The notes beneath the pieces were generated by a model. That model was not told the origin of the DNA. It saw nothing but the letters and a program-made list of their open reading frames with translations, and searched no databases. From assembly GCA_023412455.1 (NCBI GenBank), contig JAEYNQ010000212.1, positions 1 to 19,689 of the forward strand: a DNA stretch of 19,689 nt. Reading direction: 5' to 3'. The stretch comes from Bacillota bacterium (GTDB lineage: Bacteria > Bacillota > Clostridia > Lachnospirales > Cellulosilyticaceae). Positions 14,515 through 19,689 of the stretch are shown here, one piece after another; position 1 is the first letter of the stretch, and every line of letters begins with the position of its first letter. A program made the position numbers and the translations under genes.

Positions 14515-15625
14515 CTCTTTCCATCCTCTCTATAATCATAATAAGTTCAAAGCCCTCTTCAGTATTAATAAGAAGCCTTCCTTGAATAGCTTGTAACCTT
14601 TCCTCCATCCCAATAAATCCCATTCCTTTTCTATAAGGGGCTATGACTTTTCCATTATCTTTAAACTGTACTCGAATAATTTGATTTAAAACTTCTAACC
14701 TCACCTTAAAATAATCTGCATTAGAGTATTTCATAAGATTTGTTATAGCTTCTCTTAGGTTTTGCTGAATAACATACCAAATGTCTGGCCCAATGGCACG
14801 CATATCTCCTACAATTTCTAAGCTTGTCTCTATTTTTTGGCTTTGTTTTAGTTCTTCTAAAAGCTTCCTTATTTGGCTTAAACCTAATTCCACTTGCTCA
14901 GGTTTGATATTTCTTAAAGTAATCCGGATGTCTTCCATACCTGTTCGTAAATGACTAATACTATTTTCTAGCAACTTTTCTCCCGTCTCTTGGTCCTTAG
15001 GCCACACTAACTTAACCGCCTCTAACTGCATAATATTAGCTACCAGTACATGACCTAATTTATCATGAAGCTTTTGAACTAAGCGATTTCTTTCCTGCAT
15101 TTTGGTTACCTCTTTAATATGCCCTGCCTGTAGTTCTGTAGCTATTAGCTTCTGCTGTAAGGCATAAAGTTCTTCTCGTATCTCTTCATTAGCTCCCTTT
15201 AATTTCCTTACCTCTTTCTCATAAAAATGGACACTACTCATTAAAAGCCCAATAAGTAAGTAAAAAATTAGTTGCTCTCTAAGTAAATGACCTCTCATTA
15301 CTTCATACCCTATAACAACCAATAAACCAGCCATAAGAGGCCATTTCTTGCTCTTATAAAACCCCAATTCAATGCACTGCATTATAAAAAGAATGGCAAA
15401 TTGGTTAGAAACACCTATAAATGCCCCTAACAGAAAAAGACAATCTATGGAATATAAGCCATTATGTACCTTACTACTATTCACAATAACATTCATGAGA
15501 TAGATTATAAGATGGCAAAGAATAATCCCTATGAACAGCCAGCTATATAGATCATTTAATGCTACTACACTATATAAGGTATATATGCTGATTAAGAGCT
15601 GTGCCAATGTATAAATGCTAGCCAT
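14492..15625 (-). CDS. sensor histidine kinase, HisKA_3 type
   Basis: This encodes 377 residues. Residues 1-133 carry about five membrane helices with little outside the membrane, as in intramembrane-sensing kinases such as DesK or LnrJ. A coiled linker (135-180) leads to the HisKA_3 phosphoacceptor H187 in VQKLHDKLGH. The HATPase domain (about 285-370) has an N-box REAITNLMKYSNA (291-303), DNG (323-325) and GMGFIGMEERL (334-344). The usual KH of the N-box is KY here. AAAGGAG stands six bases before the ATG. It is the first gene of the kinase-regulator-ATPase-permease-permease operon, arranged like B. subtilis lnrJK-lnrLMN, so it may sense a membrane-active compound. Confidence 0.93.
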   Translation of the reverse strand: MASIYTLAQLLISIYTLYSVVALNDLYSWLFIGIILCHLIIYLMNVIVNSSKVHNGLYSIDCLFLLGAFIGVSNQFAILFIMQCIELGFYKSKKWPLMAGLLVVIGYEVMRGHLLREQLIFYLLIGLLMSSVHFYEKEVRKLKGANEEIREELYALQQKLIATELQAGHIKEVTKMQERNRLVQKLHDKLGHVLVANIMQLEAVKLVWPKDQETGEKLLENSISHLRTGMEDIRITLRNIKPEQVELGLSQIRKLLEELKQSQKIETSLEIVGDMRAIGPDIWYVIQQNLREAITNLMKYSNADYFKVRLEVLNQIIRVQFKDNGKVIAPYRKGMGFIGMEERLQAIQGRLLINTEEGFELIMIIERMERDETSYSG

Positions 15626-15661
15626 TATGTTCTCCTTTGCTTTACACTTCTTTTTTATTTT

Positions 15662-15690
15662 ATATTAACTTAAATTTTTTAATAATCCAA
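15662..15690 (-). promoter_or_regulatory. possible promoter of the kinase/ABC operon
   Basis: On the minus strand TTGGAT (15690-15685) is followed after 17 bases by TAATAT (15667-15662), each matching consensus at four of six positions. The expected leader is about 30 bases. An auto-regulator site would be expected nearby, but I cannot identify one. Confidence 0.35.
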
Positions 15691-15760
15691 TGATAAACAC
15701 TCAACATTAAGAAAATATTCACGATATATAAGATAATACTATTTTCAGGAGATGATAGCC

Positions 15761-16522
15761 ATGGCTCTTTCTATTAGTGATTATACCTCTTTACTTTCGT
15801 ATAACCCTTCCAGTGTTAACTCGGTTACTTCTAGTGGGCGCATACAGTCAAGTGTCTCAAGCTCTTATTTAAGTTCCACCTTAAGTTCCCTTTATGCCAA
15901 TGATTTTTCTAGTTCTATTAAAGATTATGCTTCTGCTTATAGCCAAACTACCAGTGATTTCTTACAAAAATATAATAGTTCCTTTAATAACCTAAAAGCT
16001 AGTAGCAACACATTATCCCATTTAAGTCCTGCTGAGGATTCCTCAAAAACATTAGAAGGTGTTAAAGCCTTTATAGAGGACTATAATAACACCCTTTCCT
16101 TTACAACCCATTATGCCGATACTAACTCCCGTATCCATCTTACTCAAAGGGCTTTATTAAACGTTGGTGAGTCCAATAAGAGCGCTTTAGCTGATGTAGG
16201 GATTAGCATAAGTGAAACTGGCAAACTAAGCTTAGATGAAAAGAAGTTCATGAATGCTTTAACCAATGAAGCAACAAGTACTCTTTCTACCCTAAACTAT
16301 ATAGGGGATAGGGTAAACCAAACTGCTTCCATTTCTCTTAATGCTTCTAAATATGCCCTTATTAAAGACCAAATGCAAACCACATCTACTTCAACTCACC
16401 CCAAAGCCACACAAGATGCCTACGATGAGGCCTTGGCACGTATAGGAGGAAATCGTCAATTCATGATGAAATATAATATGTCTATGGCGGCTCTTAATAT
16501 GTTTATCAACTATAGTATTTAG
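15761..16522 (+). CDS. orphan protein resembling the C-terminal part of FliD
   Basis: This encodes 253 residues from the preferred ATG at 15761. The upstream in-frame ATG at 15752 sits right against the GGAG site, while 15761 is nine bases away. The N-terminal 90 residues are very rich in Ser, Tyr and Asn without a signal peptide. Residues about 101-112 (VKAFIEDYNNTL) and 143-163 (LADVGISISETGKLSLDEKKF) match the pattern of FliD, the flagellar filament cap, where a similar strand and helix pair recurs near the C-terminus. The FliD N-terminal domain is absent, the length is well below the family's 400-plus residues, and no flagellar genes are near. It may be an uncharacterised cell-surface or flagellin-system relative. 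Expression is divergent from the kinase operon. Confidence 0.65.
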   Translation: MALSISDYTSLLSYNPSSVNSVTSSGRIQSSVSSSYLSSTLSSLYANDFSSSIKDYASAYSQTTSDFLQKYNSSFNNLKASSNTLSHLSPAEDSSKTLEGVKAFIEDYNNTLSFTTHYADTNSRIHLTQRALLNVGESNKSALADVGISISETGKLSLDEKKFMNALTNEATSTLSTLNYIGDRVNQTASISLNASKYALIKDQMQTTSTSTHPKATQDAYDEALARIGGNRQFMMKYNMSMAALNMFINYSI

Positions 16523-16577
16523 CTAGAGACACACTCTTATAAATGAAAGCGCCTTAATTATTTTAAACACTAAAAAA

Positions 16578-16594
16578 GGGGCTGTGAAAAAACT
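16578..16594 (+). repeat. left terminal inverted repeat of the IS
   Basis: The 17 bases match the inward-read right end at 15 positions. The first base was set by the shared GGGG; preceding A residues also match. Confidence 0.75.
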
Positions 16595-16602
16595 CCTTAA
16601 AC

Positions 16603-16652
16603 CAAAAAGAGGATTTTTAACTCATATTAGTGAGTTAGAAATCCTCTTTTTG
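16603..16652. terminator. hairpin in the transposase leader
   Basis: The arms 16603-16624 and 16631-16652 pair over 22 bp with one G-U wobble, six-base loop, then a T-run. It lies 18 bp before the transposase start. Such hairpins in IS leaders block read-through from outside promoters and can also mask the start codon region. Confidence 0.7.
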
Positions 16653-16670
16653 TGGTAAAATTTTCTTGCG

Positions 16671-18242
16671 ATGAAAAATACCAAGAACTATTGTAGACCC
16701 AAACAAGGTGTTTTGCCAATGTTTATTTCAGATTTTCTTGATATTTGTGATCCGGTTTTGACATTTGATCAATTTATGGAGGGAATAGATTTAAATAAGT
16801 ATCTAAAAGAAGCTTCAGAACATTGCACTGGGCGTATTGGATATAATCAGGTCAACATGTTAAAAACGGTACTATTCGGCTTTACAACGAATGGTTATAT
16901 GTCACTTAGAGAGTTTGAAGATAACTGTAAAGTAAATATCCGATTTATGTACCTCATGGATAATGAGAAACCTTCTTATAGAACCTTTGGATATTTTATT
17001 AATGAGGTTCTTACGGATTCTATTGAAGACATTTTTAAGGATATAAATAAGAAAATATTTGATGAAGATGATGTTGACCTTAATCATCTATACATTGATG
17101 GTTCAAAATTTGAGGCCAATGCAAACAAGTACAGTTGGGTATGGAAAAAGGCAACTGAAAAATCACGCTATCGATTATATGAAAAAATCACAGTACTATT
17201 AGAGGAAATGAATACTGAGCTTGCATGGAGTGGATTAAAAATCCAGACAAACACAGAGTATGTGCCAGATGAGCTAAAAGAAATACTTTCAAAGTATACT
17301 TCGACTTTGAAAATCAATACAGATTCTTTTGCTTATGGTAAAGGACATCATAAAACGTTGCAGCAACGGCATTATGAAGGATTGCAGAAATACATTATAA
17401 AGCTTGAAGAATATATCGAAAAAGTAGATATATGTGGAATGGACCGTAATAGTTATTCAAAAACCGATCACTCTGCTACATTTATGAGAGTTAAAAAGGA
17501 TTATATGGGAAATGACCAACTCCTTCCAGCCTATAATGTACAAGTAGGTGTAGCAGATGAATATATAGCTGTTGTAGATGTGAATCAATATCGTTCAGAC
17601 ATGGACTGTTTTATCCCATTAATGGAGCAATTCAATAAAACATACGGCTTCTATCCTAAATATCCTATAGCAGATGCTGGATATGGTTCATATAACAACT
17701 ACATATACTGTGAACAACATGGGATGGAAAAATATATGAAATTCACTCTGTTTAAGAAAGAAACACAGGATAAGAACTATCATAATAACCCATTCAGGGC
17801 TGAAAATTTCAGGATAGATAATGATGGGAAAATGATATGTCCGAATGGAAAGAAATTCAACTTTGCATATCGTAGGGCCATATCCGGAAATCAATATGGA
17901 CGTCAAGAAGAAATATATATTTGTGAAGACTGTAGTGATTGTCCATATGCAGGGCAATGTAAAAAATCAGATAAAAACCGTACAGTAAGAATCAATGAAG
18001 AACTTACATCCATGCACAAGGAAGTGATAGATAATCTTGAGAGCATTCATGGAGCACTTTTGAGAATGAATAGATCTATCCAAGCAGAAGGCACTTTTGG
18101 AATAATGAAAAATAATCGTTGGTACAAAAGAATTGTACGTAGAGGAATTGAATCAGTACGAATGGAAATATTTTTGGTATCTATTGGCCAAAACCTATAT
18201 AAATATCATAATAAACAGATGAGACTCCAAAAGGCAGCATAA
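16671..18242 (+). CDS. IS1182-family transposase
   Basis: This encodes 523 residues and appears intact. The N-terminal domain carries YCRPKQGVLP, IGYNQVNMLKTVLFGFTTNG and SLREFEDNCKVNIRFMYLM. The DDE catalytic residues are most likely D143 (LYIDGSKFEAN), D335 (PIADAGYGSYNN) and E473 (IQAEGTFGIMKNNRWYKR). A cysteine cluster (C418, C421, C424, C430, with C390) forms the usual zinc-like insert before the last catalytic residue. ATG at 16671 has no clear ribosome site. A later ATG at 16719 has AAGGTG upstream, but the conserved Y...QGVLP segment lies before it, so the first is kept. Weak translation is normal for transposases. Confidence 0.93.
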   Translation: MKNTKNYCRPKQGVLPMFISDFLDICDPVLTFDQFMEGIDLNKYLKEASEHCTGRIGYNQVNMLKTVLFGFTTNGYMSLREFEDNCKVNIRFMYLMDNEKPSYRTFGYFINEVLTDSIEDIFKDINKKIFDEDDVDLNHLYIDGSKFEANANKYSWVWKKATEKSRYRLYEKITVLLEEMNTELAWSGLKIQTNTEYVPDELKEILSKYTSTLKINTDSFAYGKGHHKTLQQRHYEGLQKYIIKLEEYIEKVDICGMDRNSYSKTDHSATFMRVKKDYMGNDQLLPAYNVQVGVADEYIAVVDVNQYRSDMDCFIPLMEQFNKTYGFYPKYPIADAGYGSYNNYIYCEQHGMEKYMKFTLFKKETQDKNYHNNPFRAENFRIDNDGKMICPNGKKFNFAYRRAISGNQYGRQEEIYICEDCSDCPYAGQCKKSDKNRTVRINEELTSMHKEVIDNLESIHGALLRMNRSIQAEGTFGIMKNNRWYKRIVRRGIESVRMEIFLVSIGQNLYKYHNKQMRLQKAA

Positions 18243-18326
18243 TCCATTAAATGGGCTAGTCTATGGGGAAGGGGAATTATGCTCATTTTTTAGAAGAAAA
18301 ATATATCGTTTCAAAATCATGCAATG

Positions 18327-18368
18327 AAAAAAGGGTGTGAAAAAATGATTTCTCATTTTTTCACACCC
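18327..18368 (-). terminator. SRP RNA terminator supplied by the IS right end
   Basis: On the minus strand GGGTGTGAAAAAATGA pairs with its exact complement over 16 bp, closed by a GAAA loop and followed by six T. It lies inside the IS, whose outer boundary is 18370, about 19 bp after the SRP RNA 3' end. It also forms on the plus strand after the transposase. Confidence 0.8.
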
Positions 18369-18370
18369 CC
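18354..18370 (-). repeat. right terminal inverted repeat of the IS
   Basis: It reads inward as GGGGGTGTGAAAAAATG, mirroring the left end. It also forms one arm of the SRP RNA terminator hairpin. Confidence 0.75.
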
Positions 18371-18389
18371 TTTTATTATTTACTATTTA

Positions 18390-18660
18390 ATCCGTGCACT
18401 TTGCTTCGACAGTCATCTATAAGCGTTACCTCAGTAGTTGGCTCTGACCAAGCGCCCTCGCGGCACATAAACGGTCTTACTTAGTGCTGCTTCCTTCCGG
18501 ACCTGACACGGTTCGTAAGTGCTTATTGCGCAAGACTCAGTCGTCATCACTACTTGCTAAGGGCAGGCCAAACAAATGAAAGCCTCAGACAAAGCATCAC
18601 CCCTGCTCTAGCGGATTGCAGGTACAAGGCACCGCTAACTCCCCGGCTAGCACGGAAATG
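18390..18660 (-). ncRNA. ffs: signal recognition particle RNA, large Firmicutes type
   Basis: This RNA of about 271 nt is the scaffold of the signal recognition particle, binding Ffh for co-translational targeting of membrane proteins. The S-domain core CAGGTCCGGAAGGAAGCAGC with its GGAA tetraloop lies at 18505-18486. The Alu domain near the 5' end has GGTGCCTTGTACCTGCAATCCGC, as in B. subtilis scRNA. The 5' TTCCGTGC and 3' GCACGGAT ends pair, which sets the boundaries to within a few bases. A short hairpin (TGATAC/GTATCA, 18679-18664) lies between the expected transcription start and the mature 5' end, so the precursor is likely trimmed. In B. subtilis the gene lies just upstream of dnaX; here it is displaced. 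Confidence 0.95.
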
Positions 18661-18687
18661 CTTTGATACAGAAGTATCACGTAACTT

Positions 18688-18716
18688 AGTATACATGTTT
18701 TCATGCTCTATGTCAA
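18688..18716 (-). promoter_or_regulatory. strong sigma-A promoter of SRP RNA
   Basis: A perfect TTGACA (18716-18711), exactly 17 bases, then TATACT (18693-18688) on the minus strand. The transcription start is expected near 18682-18680. It begins 11 bp after the permease stop codon. Confidence 0.9.
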
Positions 18717-18727
18717 TGTCTTCTCTT

Positions 18728-19689
18728 TTACAAAGCACCAATCACGTAATTAACTAAGAATAAGGCAGACACAATATACATAATAGGATGTACTTGTTTC
18801 CCTTTACCTTTTACAACTTTGATAATACAGTAGAAGATAAAGCCCGCTGCAATACCATTGGTAATACTATAGGCAAAAGCCATCATCGATATGGTGAAAA
18901 ATACTGGAATAGACTCTTCTAAGTCTGCCCATGCTATTTTTCCCATAGATTCTGCCATGAGAACACCTACAATAATAAGAGCAGGTGCTGTAGCAGCTTC
19001 TGGTACAATCCCAATAAATGGAGCAAGTACTACAGATATTAAGAATAAAATACCTACTGTAACAGCTGTTAAACCTGTTTTACCACCTTGACTAATGCCT
19101 GCTGCACTTTCAACATAAGTGGTGGTATTACTCGTTCCTAATAAAGCACCTATTGAAGTAGCTGTTGCATCTGCAAATAATGCGCGATCTAATTTAGATG
19201 AAAAAGTGTTACCTGCTTCAAAACTTGCTTCATCTGCTGCATCAAATATCCCTGATTTTCTACCCGTTCCTAAGAAGGTTCCAATCGTATCAAAGGTATC
19301 AGAAAGGGAAAAGGCAAAGATGGTGGTAAGCACTAAAACGATCTTATTGGGGTCAGCAAAAAGACCTGCAAAATCCAATTGTAAGAAAGTAGGTGCTAAA
19401 CTAGGTGGAGCAAAACTGATACTACTCCAGTCTGGAAGCTGAGTTACTCCCATAAATATACCAATAATAGTCGTTGCTACAATACCTACTAAAATAGCAC
19501 TGTTGATTTTCATAATCATAAGTACAATGGTAATCACAAGGCCAATTAAGGCTAGTACTGCCGCTGGCTCTTTAAAGCTAGCAAGTGCTGGAACAATTTG
19601 TCGGTAAAGATTACTTGCTTCTCCCATTTCAATAGCATCCTTAGCTTCTGCTGTGAATTGTAAGAAATGAGCTTGTTTCACACCAATAT
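18728..19689 (-). CDS. NCS2-family purine permease, AzgA/PbuG type, 5' end outside window
   Basis: The reading frame stays open to the right edge. A GTG at 19681 is in frame, but the residues before it (IG, giving IGVKQAHFLQFT) fit the interior of the family, so the start lies outside. About 320 residues are visible of an expected 430-470. The family imports adenine, guanine or hypoxanthine with protons across the cell membrane. Visible marks are DTFDTIGTFLGTGRKSGIFD, the helix pair with the GTSNTTTYVESAAGISQGGKTGLTAV motif typical of AzgA proteins, FFTISMMAFAYSITNGIAAGF and some eight hydrophobic helices. The substrate cannot be fixed from this part. No terminator is visible before the SRP RNA promoter, so permease transcripts may run through it. 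Confidence 0.93.
   Translation of the reverse strand, partial: IGVKQAHFLQFTAEAKDAIEMGEASNLYRQIVPALASFKEPAAVLALIGLVITIVLMIMKINSAILVGIVATTIIGIFMGVTQLPDWSSISFAPPSLAPTFLQLDFAGLFADPNKIVLVLTTIFAFSLSDTFDTIGTFLGTGRKSGIFDAADEASFEAGNTFSSKLDRALFADATATSIGALLGTSNTTTYVESAAGISQGGKTGLTAVTVGILFLISVVLAPFIGIVPEAATAPALIIVGVLMAESMGKIAWADLEESIPVFFTISMMAFAYSITNGIAAGFIFYCIIKVVKGKGKQVHPIMYIVSALFLVNYVIGAL

Larger units (their letters stand above)
16578..18370 (+). mobile_element. IS1182-family insertion sequence, apparently complete
   Basis: The element is 1793 bp with one intact transposase. The left end is GGGGCTGTGAAAAAACT and the right end, read inward, is GGGGGTGTGAAAAAATG. Both are flanked by A-runs in inverted sense, so the repeats may extend by four bases. 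I see no clear direct target duplication. It lies between the FliD-like gene and the SRP RNA gene. Confidence 0.85.

Noticed and set aside
15752..15754. First ATG as start of the FliD-like gene
   Set aside because: It abuts the GGAG site with no spacing, while the ATG at 15761 is nine bases away.
15761..16522. Genuine flagellar cap protein FliD
   Set aside because: Too short, lacks the N-terminal domain and has no flagellar neighbours; only local C-terminal likeness is seen.
16719..18242. Later transposase start with a better ribosome site
   Set aside because: It would remove the conserved N-terminal Y...QGVLP segment of IS1182 transposases.
18550..18757. Short open frames on both strands
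   Set aside because: They lie within the SRP RNA gene and its promoter, whose RNA identity is clear.
19679..19681. GTG as the true start of the NCS2 permease
   Set aside because: The frame remains open upstream and the protein would lack its N-terminal helices; the residues before GTG fit the family interior.
1..19689. CRISPR array, tRNA, rRNA or riboswitch
   Set aside because: No regular spaced repeats, no tRNA-like arms or rRNA segments and no recognised riboswitch core were seen on either strand. A purine riboswitch for the permease, if any, would lie outside the window.

Overview
The window looks like the chromosome of a low-GC Gram-positive of the class Clostridia. The AT-rich codon use, AAGGAGG-type ribosome sites, the long SRP RNA with an Alu domain, a CIRCE operator and the dnaX-ybaB-recR order all fit. 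A member of the Lachnospirales is a reasonable guess, but I cannot fix the genus from sequence alone.

Layout. Positions 1-1383 (minus) hold most of a secreted SLH plus GH18-type glycosidase-like protein, running off the left edge. A small acidic protein of unknown role follows (1463-1921, minus). A three-gene plus-strand operon (2206-4095) encodes a TPR protein with a cysteine-string tail, a DUF5685-type protein with aspartate-rich motifs like those of all-alpha prenyl synthases, and a small polytopic membrane protein. It ends in a terminator that overlaps its last stop codon. A TM2-domain protein (4290-4538) faces an Hsp20 gene (4677-5126, minus) across an 84-bp palindromic element. The Hsp20 gene has a CIRCE operator just downstream of its promoter. 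A 931-residue dCache-HAMP-PAS-GGDEF-EAL protein (5422-8217) follows.

The recombination and replication cluster dnaX-ybaB-recR (10921 to 8359, minus) has its own extended -10 promoter and a strong terminator. Upstream lies a tightly overlapping five-gene operon, all on the minus strand: sensor kinase, NarL-type regulator, ABC ATPase and two ABC-2 permeases (15625 to 11019). Its layout resembles the B. subtilis linearmycin-resistance operon lnrJK-lnrLMN, which suggests a sensed efflux or membrane-stress system. A divergent gene (15761-16522) encodes an orphan protein resembling the C-terminal part of the flagellar cap protein FliD. Next is a complete IS1182-family insertion sequence (16578-18370), then the SRP RNA gene (18660 to 18390, minus) with a near-perfect promoter. 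The window ends inside an AzgA-type NCS2 purine permease (18728-19689, minus).

Two points stand out. First, SRP RNA, which lies directly upstream of dnaX in B. subtilis and many relatives, is here separated from dnaX by about 7.4 kb holding the kinase/ABC operon, the FliD-like gene and the IS. The IS lies only about 19 bp from the SRP RNA 3' end, and its terminal hairpin (16-bp stem, GAAA loop, six U) appears to serve as the SRP RNA terminator. Second, the cysteine-string/DUF5685/membrane-protein operon is a candidate uncharacterised system.
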